Below are positions 47,309 through 57,798 of a DNA stretch of 64,000 nt, piece by piece. The stretch comes from Zingiber officinale. Its lineage: Eukaryota; Streptophyta; Magnoliopsida; Zingiberales; Zingiberaceae. How positions within the stretch are numbered: the stretch's first letter is position 1; each line of letters begins with the position of its first letter. The notes under the pieces were generated by a model. That model saw only the letters and a list, made by a program, of their open reading frames with translations, was not told where the DNA came from and ran no database searches. A program made the position numbers and the translations under genes. Location of the stretch: NCBI RefSeq assembly GCF_018446385.1, contig NC_055991.1:98873712-98937711 (forward strand). The letters run 5' to 3'.

Positions 47309-47732
47309 AGTGATATTAGAGCAAGTTCTAGTCTGAATTTGTGCAACCACTAATCAAGTAGAGGGAATCATTTTTTACGATCTTTTTGTATCTTATCTGA
47401 ATTGGTAAAGCTTACCTCTTCAAATAATTAGTTCTCATTTGGTTTCAACTCAAATTAGTGCAACAACACTCGAGTTCTTCGATATTATTTTTCTCCTCAA
47501 ACTCTGCTAATCCAAGACTAAGTCTTAGTACCTCCTTTTAGTTCTCTATTTCAGTGATAAATGACCTAAAATGAAGGATACAACACCATTCGTCCACCAC
47601 TAATCAACGAGGATGATTTCCCATATTGGAAGAAGTAGATGGAAGTATACCTGAAGACCAACTTCAACCAGTGGTTTAGCCTCACCAAAGGATACAAGAC
47701 ACTAGTCGACCACTCCACACGCCGGAGAAAAG
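47309..47732 (+). pseudogene. Copia-type gag start of element G, truncated
   Basis: After the primer-binding site the frame reads IRPPLINEDDFPYWKK, a stop, then MEVYLKTNFNQWFSL. This is the usual start of a copia Gag (UBN2-type: F.YW...M..YL......W). It is cut at about 47732. Confidence 0.6.
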
Positions 47733-47897
47733 TTTAGTGATAGTGTATTTTTTCTACATGCCATCTTTTGTAAAAATATAAGACTATCTGTAACAAACTT
47801 ATTTGGGTGCACCATAAAAACTATTATTAACAGTGTGCCCTAACCATGCACCATTGATGACGTGCTACAGAAAATCATATTTTTTATAGTATATTTT
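47733..47897. mobile_element. Short CACTA-1-related or MITE-like insertion
   Basis: The reverse complement of 47800-47897 resembles the start of CACTA-1 at 25440: GTAGCACGTCATCAATG against GCAGCGCATCATCAATG, and an identical AATAATAGTTTTTA. The two ends are weakly inverted (TATTTTTTCTACATGCCATC and TTTTCTGTAGCACGTCATC). It is a decayed small relative or a fragment of the same family. Confidence 0.4.
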
Positions 47898-48524
47898 GTC
47901 CCACAATTAAGATGCCTCCTTACACATTCTTTTCAGAAAGAATCTATAGGACTTATTTTACTTACTTGTCAAACATCTGGTCTGGATGATGTATTTGGAC
48001 TTCCTCTGCTTAGTATCCAATCAACCCATTAAGACTTCCCTTACTTGATGTTCTATCCAACTGACCCATCAAGTGTATTCTTCCATATCTATTTGGTCTA
48101 CTTAGTGTCTGGTCCTTTAGATCCACTAAAACATTATAGCCTAGTGTCCAGTCATATTGATCCACTAGGACTTTCCATGTCAAATGTCATGCATACTTAC
48201 CACTCATATCAAATGCATAATGTATAACTTTAAACCTTTTGTCAGACATCAAAATATGAGTTTGATTATCGTTATTACTTGCACCAACAATGTCAATAAG
48301 GTAAAGGTTAATCGGATACTTGACAATCGATAAATATATTTGTTGACTAGATTGAAGAGTCAAGTATGTAAAGGTTGATCAAACACTATGGTCAAAAGTC
48401 CAATAAGGAGCCAACAAGAGGAAAGTCCAAGTGTATTATAGTTGATCGGACATTTAGAGATCAAAAATCCAACAGAGAGTTGGCATGAGTGATAAATTTC
48501 TGATAGGTCAAGACTGACTCTATG
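47898..48524. repeat. Decayed copia-type LTR fragment
   Basis: Repeated blocks of the type TGTCCAGTCATATTGATCCACTAGGACTT recall the LTR of element H (GTCCGGTCAATCCC...CCACTTGGACTT). The segment to 48290 ends TTGCACCAACA, like the LTR of H. The rest has GGTTGATCGGACA-like repeats. Confidence 0.45.
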
Positions 48525-49154
48525 CTAAGTGTTAGGATCCTTCGTACTCGGCTAGAGAGGGGGGTGTGAATAGCCGCCCCAAATCGCTCGTTTCTTCCTA
48601 CAATTCGTTAGCGCAGCGGAAAAATACACTAGAAACGAAAGGAAAAGAAAACCAAACCTTAACACAAGGATGTAACGAGGTTCGGAGATGATACTCCTAC
48701 TCCTCGGCGTGTCCGTAAGGTGGACGAGCCCTATCAATCCGTCGGTGGATGAGTCCCCGGAGAACCGGCTAATATCAACTCCTTGTGGGTGGAGAAACCT
48801 CGCCACAATCACTTGCAACAGCAAGCTAAGAGTACAAGAGAATAGCAAGAACAAAATGAATGTAAAACAAACAAGCTTGCCTTCTCGTCGACTGGGGTCC
48901 CGGATGAAGTAGCAACTCCACGGACAGATGCAACAGCAAGCCAGTCGAGAAAACTGTCGGGAAGCTCACGCGAAGCTTCAGCAGCGGTTGAGCTCAGCAA
49001 AGCTCGGAGCACCAGCAGAAGCTTCAGGCAGGAGAGAACTTCCAGAAGAAGATGCCCTCGATCCTTTATACCTGCGAAGAAGAAACAGTGAAGAAACTAG
49101 CCGTTGCGTCGCAACGGCTAGAACCCTGAAAGAAGCCTTCGCTTCTGTTCCGTC

Positions 49155-49430
49155 CCTGATCGGTCCATGGACCGATCAGGGAACCTCCTGATCGGTCGTG
49201 GGGACCGATCAGGCCCTGTGCTGATCGGTCCCCAGACCGATCAGAAGGCTTCATAGAGAGTTGCCCAACTCTCTGTGTGGAATCTGATCGGTCCACGGAC
49301 CGATCCCGTGGTAGCGTCCCTGATCGGTCCCGGGGACCGATCAGGCTCCAAGCTGATCGGTCCCCAGACCGATCAGTAAGCCCACATGGTTTGTTTGTCA
49401 TCTGATCGGTCACCAGACCGATCAGATACA
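49155..49430. repeat. GATCGGTCC/GGACCGATC inverted-repeat block in the LTR of element H
   Basis: Seven or more facing pairs occur, such as GATCGGTCCATGGACCGATC and TGATCGGTCCCCAGACCGATCA. Each can form an 8-10-bp stem. The same motif recurs in the internal region (51080-51225) and in the other LTR (54630-54920). Confidence 0.92.
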
Positions 49431-49887
49431 CAAACGTATCGCTGCAGACCGATCCAGAGCTTGGTTTTTGCCCAAACCAAGTCCCAAACCTTCCAAACCA
49501 ATATCCGGTCAACCTTGACCTATTGGTACATCATGCTTAGCATCCGGTCACTCCCTTGACCTGCTAAGACTCCGAACCAAGTGTCCGGTCAATCCCTTTG
49601 ACCCACTTGGACTTTCCTCTTCGTGCCAAGTATCCGATCACTCCCTTGATCTACTTGGACTTCCCAACACCAGATGTCCGATCACCCTTGATCCATCTGG
49701 ATTTTCCCTTGCCTGGCTTCACTCACCAGGACTTTCACCTGGCTTCACTCACCAGGATTTCCACACTGCCTAACATCCCAGTTAGGACTTTCTCACTGCC
49801 TGGCTTCATTCACCAGGACTTTCCAACTGCCTAACATCCCAGTTAGGACTTTCCACTGCCTGGCTTCACTCACCAGGACTTTCACCG

Positions 49888-50290
49888 TGCCAAGTCTCCA
49901 TACTTGGACTTTTCCAGTGCCAAGTCTCCATACTTGGACTTTTCCAGTGCCAAGTCTCCATACTTGGACTTTTCGCGTGCCAAGCTCCCTGCTTGGACTT
50001 TTCCGTGCCAAGTCTCCATACTTGGACTTTTCCAGTGCCAAGCTCCCTGCTTGGACTTTTCCGTGCCAAGTCTCCATACTTGGACTTTTCGCGTGCCAAG
50101 CTCCCTGCTTGGACTTTTCCAGTGCCAAGTCTCCATACTTGGACTTTTCCAATGCCAAGCTCCCTGCTTGGACTTTTCGCGTGCCAAGCTCCCTGCTTGG
50201 ACTTTTCCCGAATCAAGTCTACCAGGTCAACTTTGACCAAGCTCCTGCTTGGACTTTTCGTGTGCCAAGCTCCCTGCTTGGACTTTTCCC
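49888..50290. repeat. 29-30-bp hairpin minisatellite in the LTR of element H
   Basis: Two alternating units, GCCAAGTCTCCATACTTGG and GCCAAGCTCCCTGCTTGG, are each followed by ACTTTTCC or ACTTTTCG. The CCAAG..CTTGG arms are inverted. The second LTR has 14 units at about 55311-55715. Overlapping open frames on both strands here are a by-product of the repeat. Confidence 0.92.
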
Positions 50291-50492
50291 GAATCAGGTC
50301 AACCAGGTCAACCTTGACCTAAGGTTGCACCTACAATCTCCCGAACACCTATTCTTGTCAAACATCAAGAATACAACTCTCTTCTCGTCAAACATCGTCA
50401 AACATCAAAACACAACTCGAGTCAGGTCAACTCGAGTCAGGTCAACCAAGTCAACCTTGACCTAAGGTTGCACCAACAATCTCCCCCTTTTT

Positions 50493-52466
50493 GATGTTTG
50501 ACAAAATCCAAAATCAAGTTAGGTTAACCCGATAACCTAACTTAGGTTTTCAACCATCTTCCAATGTCCAATGTTCTTTTCTTGAACATTCTCGGATATT
50601 CTCCCTTAGGTTAACCCGATAACCTAACTTGGGTTCTCCAATAATTCTCCCCTTTTGACATACATCAAAAGTATTCCAATGTTCTTCCTTGAACATTCCT
50701 TGACATTCTTCCCCTAGCTTAGGTTAACCCGATAACCTAACTTGGGTTCTCCAATAATTCTCCAATGAACGCTCTCCCCTTTTTGACACACATCAAAAAG
50801 AAAAGGAGGGTATCAAGGTCAAGAGTTTTTTCCTAATGAAAGTCCCATACCTTTCATTGAAACTCTTAATTTCCCCTTGATACTAAACTCAACAACCAAC
50901 TTAGTGATAATCCCATATCACTAATCCTCAAGGAGTAAAAACTCCCCCTAAAAGTCAACTCCCCCTCGACCATTGCACCAACAATGTCTTGGAGAGTTTC
51001 AAACCTTTAGAAATCCACAAAACCCAACTTCCAGATGAAATTTCAGACCAACAGCTGAAAAATCAGAAATTCGGCACGCCCTGATCGGTCCCCAGACCGA
51101 TCAGAAACCCCCTGGATCGGTCCCCAGACCGATCCACGCTTCACCGATCGCACTGGATCGTCACTGATCGGTCCGCAGGCCGATCAGATCTTCCCTGGAT
51201 CGGTCCCCGGACCGATCCAGCCACTGAAATCAGAATTTCTGATTTCCCCTTCCGGAAATTCAGAAACTCCTAATAAATTCCAGAAAATTCCAAAAATCGT
51301 GAAACTTTGAGGATACACTCCTCATAACATATACTATCAAGGAAAAATAGTTTTCTATGAAAATAACTTCCATTTTTCAATCTTGATACAAAGTTCAAAA
51401 ACTTTGAAATAGTTCAAGTTTAACTCAACTTTGTATCATCTTGCTCAATGAACAATGCTATCACTAGGAAAGCTTCATCAAGGTTTTTCAAATCAATTTT
51501 AAAATGTTTTAAAACCATTTGAATTTAGGACCATAATCTTAGGGCTAGATGTACATGACTTGTACACAAGCTTTCCCTATGATCCTTAATTTCTTGAATT
51601 AGGGTCATCTAGGTACAATGACTATGCACCTTGATCCTAACTCATGATCCTAATATCTCACACACATCTAAGGTGCATCAAACCACATTCAAGTCAATTT
51701 GATGTGAGATATGGGTTAAGGTCAACTTAGGCTAAGGTCTCATGCATTTTCTAAACACAAATTTGATCTCAATATCAAGATGTGTTCTTCATCCTTAAAT
51801 CAATTCAATTGATTATTAATGCAAGAGATGATGACATGGCATAAATGATATCATAAATGGAAAACATGTGCCAATGTCATGATGTCATGGCATAAAGTAT
51901 GAAAACTTAAATAGAGCATGACATATAAACTAGCCTAAGCACTATCATGACATTTCAAATGATGATAAAACTAAACATGATGTCATGACATGTCATATGG
52001 CAAACAACCATGGTAAGTTAACACAAATAAAATACCTAGATTACCTATCTAAGTATCCTTAATCACTTAGTTAACTTAAATTCTAATCCTAGATTGCCCA
52101 AAGTGCTCCAAAAAAATGTCAAAACCCAAATTGGCATTTCTTGATCTCTTGTTTGATTTATACCATTTTAAAAATTTTACAAGAGTAGCACTTCTAAATT
52201 AAGGCCCGGATTGCCTTGATTACCTAAGAGAATATCAAAAATCCCAATTTGATATTTCTCTAGGTTTTTCCACATTGTGTCAATTTAAAGTAAGATTAAT
52301 ATATTCTCACTTTGGCACACTTTACTCTTCCAAGGAGTGAATGATAAAGATTATTCCATTTCATTTTCAAAGGTTCCCAAAAACCTTGAAAATGCTCCTT
52401 GAGTGTCAATTTCCTCAAAGTTGGGTTAACTACCCTTCTTATTGGAGTTGACACTCTCTAACCCAT
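50493..52466 (-). other. Non-coding internal region of element H downstream of gag
   Basis: Two kilobases without a reading frame for protease, integrase or RT on the minus strand. It contains repeated GGTTAACCCGATAACCTAACTT (three copies, 50522-50743) and the inverted-repeat block at 51080-51225. The region takes the place of pol. Confidence 0.8.
51080..51225. repeat. Internal copy of the GATCGGTCC inverted-repeat block
   Basis: Four pairs (CTGATCGGTCCCCAGACCGATCAG and variants) lie in the non-coding region between gag and the 3' LTR of element H, outside the LTRs. Confidence 0.88.
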
Positions 52467-53936
52467 CTATGGGGTAGAGAAAATGCTCCTAGGAACCCAA
52501 TACCTACTTGAGCTCATTGGGTTCACTAAATATTCACTAGGGATAACTTCCCTAGCAACCCTCCTAATGACCCTCTTAGGCTTTAAAGCCTTGGTCATTT
52601 GGGACTCATCAAGATCAACTCTAGGGGTGACTCCCCTTGTGACCTTGGTGATGGTCTTCCTAGCCCTAAATTTTGTTCCATAATCGAATGGAACATTATG
52701 ATAAGTGGGCTTGACCACTTGGGACTTAGGTTTGTGACTCAAACCTTTCTTGTCCTTGGACTTTTGACCCTTAGGCCCTAGAGTTGACTTCTCTAAATTT
52801 TTAAGGGCCTTTTCTAGGGTATCAAGCTTTGACCTCAAGACTTGATTCTCCTTTTCTAATACCTCAATTTTTGATTTATCACTCTTCCTTGAGGTATTCC
52901 TAGGCATATGTCTAGTTGATTTAGGGTTTCTACCTAGGTTTTTCTTAACCTTAGAAGTGTTAATCCTAGGGTTAGCATTCCTAGTAGTATCCCTATCTAG
53001 GTTGACATGTTTAGCACCTAAGCACATGTATTGATTTCTAGTGTTAACATGCTTATCATTATTGACTAATGCAATAAAATTACTAGCATGTATCCTACTA
53101 GAATTGCACGAATGAGCCTTAAAAGATACCTTAGGGTTTGCCTTAGCTCCCCCTATCGATGTGCTCGGTCTCTTGCCCTTGTGAGGTTGCCTCCCCCTCG
53201 GACAATGACTCCGATAATGTCCCCTTCGCTTGCATTGGAAGCACACCACGTGCTCCTTGCCCTTGCGTGTCGGGACTCCGGCTACCTTGACCTTTGGCGC
53301 CGGTGGAGTCTTCCTTACCCTCTTTGGACACTTACTCTTGTAGTGCCCAAATTCCCTACACTCAAAACACATTATATGCAATTTACTTGAACTTAAAGTG
53401 TTTGAGTTACCTAGGGTTGAGGATGAATGGATGCTCTCTTCTTCATCCCTCCCGGAGGTAGAAGCTTCTTCTTCGTGCTTCGATCTTGAAGAAGAAGAAC
53501 TCACTTCCTCTTCTTCTTTAGATGTTGAGTAACCCTCAACTTCCAATTTGCTCTCTTCATGATGTGAGCTACTTGGCTCACTAGGCTCCTCTTCATGGCT
53601 TGAAGTGGAGCTCTCTTCATGGTACTTGGCCAAGTTATCCCATAATTCCTTGGCATTGTTGTAACCTATCTTACACAAGATGTTAGTAGGCAATGAAAAT
53701 TCAATTATTTTCGTTACCTCTTTGTTGATTTCGGATTTGTGAATTTGTTCTCTTGTCCACTCCTTCTTCTCAAGTGGTTTTCCTTCCTTATCCACCGGAG
53801 GAGTAAATCCTTCTTGTACACAAAACCAATTCATTATGTTAGTCATAAGAAAATACTTCATCCTTACCTTCCAATACGCGAAGTCGCCGCATTCGTAGAA
53901 GGGTGGAATGGTGACATCTTCTCCATAGAGATCCAT
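52467..53936 (-). CDS. Gag of element H, intact (489 codons), two zinc knuckles
   Basis: The ATG at 53936 lies 50 bases after the primer-binding site, as expected for gag. The N-terminal part has the copia Gag signature: PPFYECGDFAYWKVRMKYFL, then ELWDNLAKYHE near residue 105. A Ser/Glu-rich acidic stretch follows (about 110-180). Two perfect CCHC knuckles are CFECREFGHYKSKCP (about 190-204) and CFQCKRRGHYRSHCP (about 233-247), both C-X2-C-X4-H-X4-C. A basic region and a coiled coil (KIEVLEKENQVLRSKLDTLEKAL, about 355-385) follow, and the protein ends YWVPRSIFSTP. The similar YW.PK end in element F suggests a shared place where Gag was cut from Pol. It would bind and package element RNA into particles. 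No internal stop or frameshift. Confidence 0.92.
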   Translation of the reverse strand: MDLYGEDVTIPPFYECGDFAYWKVRMKYFLMTNIMNWFCVQEGFTPPVDKEGKPLEKKEWTREQIHKSEINKEVTKIIEFSLPTNILCKIGYNNAKELWDNLAKYHEESSTSSHEEEPSEPSSSHHEESKLEVEGYSTSKEEEEVSSSSSRSKHEEEASTSGRDEEESIHSSSTLGNSNTLSSSKLHIMCFECREFGHYKSKCPKRVRKTPPAPKVKVAGVPTRKGKEHVVCFQCKRRGHYRSHCPRGRQPHKGKRPSTSIGGAKANPKVSFKAHSCNSSRIHASNFIALVNNDKHVNTRNQYMCLGAKHVNLDRDTTRNANPRINTSKVKKNLGRNPKSTRHMPRNTSRKSDKSKIEVLEKENQVLRSKLDTLEKALKNLEKSTLGPKGQKSKDKKGLSHKPKSQVVKPTYHNVPFDYGTKFRARKTITKVTRGVTPRVDLDESQMTKALKPKRVIRRVAREVIPSEYLVNPMSSSRYWVPRSIFSTP

Positions 53937-53986
53937 TCTCTAGCTTTGCTCCCACGGGTGTTGATCCGATGAAGAGCGAACCTTCG

Positions 53987-53998
53987 CTCTGATACCAC
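53987..53998 (-). other. Initiator tRNA-Met primer-binding site of element H
   Basis: The complement reads TGGTATCAGAGC, exactly the plant initiator tRNA-Met complement, one base inside the 5' LTR border. Confidence 0.93.
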
Positions 53999-53999
53999 T

Positions 54000-55910
54000 T
54001 GTTAGGATCCTTCGTACTCGGCTAGAGAGGGGGGGTGTGAATAGCCGCCCCAAATCGCTCGTTTCTTCCTACAATTCGTTAGCGCAGCGGAAAAATACAC
54101 TAGAAACGAAAGGAAAAGAAAACCAAACCTTAACACAAGGATGTAACGAGGTTCGGAGATGATACTCCTACTCCTCGGCGTGTCCGTAAGGTGGACGAGC
54201 CCTATCAATCCGTCGGTGGATGAGTCCCCGGAGAACCGGCTAATATCAACTCCTTGTGGGTGGAGAAACCTCGCCACAATCACTTGCAACAGCAAGCTAA
54301 GAGTACAAGAGAATAGCAAGAACAAAATGAATGTAAAACAAACAAGCTTGCCTTCTCGTCGACTGGGGTCCCGGATGAAGTAGCAACTCCACGGACAGAT
54401 GCAACAGCAAGCCAGTCGAGAAAACTGTCGGGGAAGCTCACGCGAAGCTTCAGCAGCGGTTGAGCTCAGCAAAGCTCGGAGCACCAGAAGAAGCAGAAGC
54501 TTCAGGCAGGAGAGAACTTCCAGAAGGAAGAAGAAGTCGCAGTAGAAGATACCCTCGATCCTTTATACATGCGAAGAAGAAACAGCGAAGAAACTAGCCG
54601 TTGCGTCGCAACGGCTAGTGCCTGGACCGATCGGAAGAACCATTCGTCCGATCGGTCCATGGACCGATCGGGACCTCTGATCGGTCGTGGGGACCGATCA
54701 GGCCTTGTCTGATCGGTCCCGACCGATCGGAAGGCTTCAGAGAGTTGCCCAACTCTCGTGGAATCTGATCGGTCCACGGACCGATCCGTGATACGTCCCG
54801 ATCGGTCCCGGGGACCGATCGGGCTCGATCGGTCCCGGACCGATCCCATGGTTTGTTTGTCATCCGATCGGTCACGGACCGATCGGATACCTAACGTGTC
54901 GGATCGATGCGGACCGATCGAAGCTATTTTGCCCAAACCAAGTCCCAAACCTTCAAACCAATATCCGGTCAACCTTGACCTATTGGTACATCATGCTTAG
55001 CATCCGGTCACTCCCTTGACTTGCTAGACTCGAACCAAGTGTCCGGTCAATCCCTTTGACCCACTTGGACTTTCCTCTTCGTGCAGTATCCGATCACTCC
55101 CTTGATCTACTTGGACTTCCCAACACCGGATGTCCGATCACCCTTGATCCATCTGGATTTTCCTGCCCGGCTTCACTCACGGGACTTTCACCTGCCTCAC
55201 TGGATTTCCCACCGCCTAACATCCAGTTAGGACTTTCTCCGCGCTTCATTCACGGGACTTTCCAAGCGCCTAACATCTTAGGACTTTCCGGCTTCACTCA
55301 CGGGACTTTCAGTGCCAAGTCTCCATACTTGGACTTTTCCAGTGCCAAGTCTCCATACTTGGACTTTTCCAGTGCCAAGTCTCCATAGTTGGACTTTTCG
55401 CGTGCCAAGCTCCCTGCTTGGACTTTTCCGTGCCAAGTCTCCATACTTGGACTTTTCCAGTGCCAAGCTCCCTGCTTGGACTTTTCCGTGCCAAGTCTCC
55501 ATACTTGGACTTTTCGCGTGCCAAGCTCCCTGCTTGGACTTTTCCAGTGCCAAGTCTCCATACTTGGACTTTTCCAATGCCAAGCTCCCTGCTTGGACTT
55601 TTCGCGTGCCAAGCTCCCTGCTTGGACTTTTCCAGTGCCAAGTCTCCATACTTGGACTTTTCCAATGCCAAGCTCCCTGCTTGGACTTTTCGCGTGCCAA
55701 GCTCCCTGCTTGGACTTTTCCCGAATCAGGTCAACCAGGTCAACCTTGACCTAAGGTTGCACCTACAATCTCCCGAACACCTATTCTTGTCAAACATCAA
55801 GAATACAACTCTCTTCTCGTCAAACATCGTCAAACATCAAAACACAACTCGAGTCAGGTCAACTCGAGTCAGGTCAACCAAGTCAACCTTGACCTAAGGT
55901 TGCACCAACA
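54000..55910 (-). repeat. 5' LTR of element H (1911 bp)
   Basis: The promoter-side end (54000-54600) and the hairpin-unit end (55311-55910) are nearly identical to the other LTR. Between about 54610 and 55310 many small losses of 2-5 bases occur. The core promoter is the complement of CCTTTATAC at about 54560-54568. Confidence 0.93.
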
Positions 55911-55915
55911 CTAAG

Positions 55916-56860
55916 CAATGGCCAAATTCCAATTACTCAAGGTTGATCAGATGTTGACAAAATGAAGTCCTGATAGTTGAGGTTAATCGAATACTATGAA
56001 AAATAATAATTCATCTTTGGTAAGATTGAAACAGGAGTATTATTTAATTGATAGGGTGCATCAATCAATCAATGGACTCTAAATCTTTAAATTGTGGTTT
56101 ATAGAGTGTTTTAGCGTTTACTATAGTATCTTAGAGTTTTCTATAGTATTTTTGATGTTTGTTAATGTGTTTTTGGATTTATGATTTTCGTATAGTGCAA
56201 TAAATTGATAAGTTTGAGAAATAGACTGATGGCACTGTAGTAATGAATAAAAAGTTTGAAATTAATTGATTGACTTTACTAGTTGTCAATCAGTCTATTG
56301 ATGAGTTTGAGCAATCAAATGATGGCATTATAGTAGCAAAAAGAATATATGTTTTGAACTCGACATAACCATCAGTCGATTGATGAGGTTTAGCAATTGA
56401 CTTATGGCAATCAAACTGGGTTTGAAATAGCCATTCTGCAAATGCAACGGTCAGATTTGATAGAGTAGTTGATTGATGGTGAAAATCAATCGACTGATAT
56501 GTGAAAATTAACCTAACAATAACCCTATAAAAAAATGTTTGGAGGAAGATTGAAGGCACTGGTTCTTAAGAATTTGGAGATGAAGTGCTACTATATTTAA
56601 TAACCATCAAGAGGTAATCCAAAGCAATAAGATAGGATGATCCAAAGCAAAATTTCCATTTGTCAAGTTGTTTGACTTTCATTTATATTTGTATTTTTTT
56701 TGTTTTGTTGTGTGTTGCTTTACAAAAATATGATTGTAAAAGACTTCTCAACCTCGAAAGGTATCCGATAAGGAAAAGATTTAGTGGTGATAGTTTGCTA
56801 AAATTAGACTTTGAATGTAACAACTTTGAGATGTTGTGAACCAAGTAAATCATCGTGTTC
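55916..56860. other. AT-rich stretch without a recognised gene
   Basis: It continues the DNA into which element H inserted. Several ATTGATTGA / TCAATCGACTGAT-like short repeats occur (56040-56510), probably an old LTR. No coding frame is supported. Confidence 0.5.
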
Positions 56861-56865
56861 ATGTT

Positions 56866-57733
56866 TGTTGGACCCCGTGGTTATTTTGATGTGATCAACC
56901 AAGTTGGTTAGGTCCTGCTTCGTGTTTGATCCCTATGTCTGAGTGTGCAGGAGCTTAGGAGCGCAGGAAGTCGAGCGGAAGACGCAGCTAGTGAGAAGGA
57001 CGGCACGGGAAGGGAGCCGACAGGCTCGGTGCGTCCGAAGGACGAGAGAGCTGCGGAAGAGTACACCGGTGGGTGAGAAGAACGTGCGTGGCGTTCGAGG
57101 GATGTTAAGCCGGGGAGGAAGGCTGCTCGAGGAGAAGGCTGGAAATTGGGTTCGGATGAGCCTTATTTCGGTTGGCCGGAATCACCCAAAAGAACGGAGC
57201 TTCGGAAGTTGAAGCAAAGAAGTAACTGAGCTGGAAAATCTGCTCAAGGCACCTTCATCATGGCTTGAAGGCGCCTTCACCTTGAAGACGCCTTCAAGGC
57301 TTGATGAAGGCACCTTCAACTGGTCAAACGTGACCGTTTGTGCGCGGATAGAGTTTTATCCGCTGACTCGGTTGGAGGTGCCTTGGATCTCCGAGATAGA
57401 CTTTCCAGGGGCTATAAAAAGGCCCCTGAAGCTAGGAATTAAATAAGAATTCAGAACTCAACTCTGTAATCAATTCCTAGCAACTAGTGAGTGTTCTAAG
57501 TGTGTAAAAAGGCTTCTCCGCCTACAGTGAAAGAGACTCTGCTAATGCGATCTTCGACTGCCTTGGATTAACAACCGTCTTGGTTGTAACCAAGTTAAAC
57601 TTCTGTCTCCTCTTTTATTTCCGTCTTAATTTTATTATTGTTGCTGTATTTTTGAGCTGAAAGCTTCGAGGAGGGTACAATTTAATTTTGCAGGAAATTC
57701 ACCCCCCTCTTGCCGGCCTCCGCTGCACCAACA
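56866..57733 (+). repeat. 5' LTR of element F (868 bp)
   Basis: Starts TGTTGGACCCC and ends GCTGCACCAACA. It contains GAAGGCGCCTTC-type repeats at 57245-57320 and a TATA box in a hairpin loop at about 57405-57427. Confidence 0.93.
57411..57420 (+). promoter_or_regulatory. TATA box of the LTR of element F, within a hairpin
   Basis: AGGGGCTATAAAAAGGCCCCT places CTATAAAAA between AGGGGC and GCCCCT arms. The second LTR keeps it unchanged at about 60318-60338. Confidence 0.65.
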
Positions 57734-57798
57734 ATTAGTATCAGAGCCAGACCGCCTCAGATGGACTAACCGCCGATTAAAGCACAACGATCAAGACG

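Larger units (their letters stand above)
48530..50478 (-). repeat. 3' LTR of element H (1949 bp)
   Basis: Contains, from low to high coordinates, the core promoter (complement of CCTTTATACC, about 49063-49072), a block of GATCGGTCC/GGACCGATC inverted repeats (49155-49430), and 13 copies of a 29-30-bp hairpin unit (about 49888-50290). Confidence 0.93.
48530..55910 (-). mobile_element. Element H: complete Gag-only copia-type LTR element with intact gag
   Basis: LTRs are 48530-50478 and 54000-55910, with TGTTAGGATCC and GCACCAACA ends and the 5-bp duplication CTAAG at 48525-48529 and 55911-55915. On the minus strand the 5' LTR is 55910-54000. It is followed by the initiator tRNA-Met primer-binding site (complement of GCTCTGATACCA, 53987-53998), gag (53936-52467), about 2 kb of non-coding DNA, and the polypurine tract AAAAAGGGGGAGAT (complement, about 50479-50492). 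No protease, integrase or RT is present. The intact gag and near-identical LTR ends point to recent movement with help from other elements. Confidence 0.93.

Noticed and set aside
25440-47897. A single 22-kb CACTA element from the terminus at 25440 to the related end at 47897
   Set aside because: The LTR of element A does not resume after 47897, and a different CACTA end lies between; the right segment looks like a separate small copy.
49888-50290. Regular repeat-spacer look resembling a CRISPR array
   Set aside because: The units are contiguous, the spacers are repeated as well, the copy in the other LTR matches, and the host is a plant.
49793-50465. Several long overlapping frames on both strands (and the same at 55278-55897)
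   Set aside because: They come from the 29-30-bp hairpin units of the LTR of element H, which lack stops in many frames.
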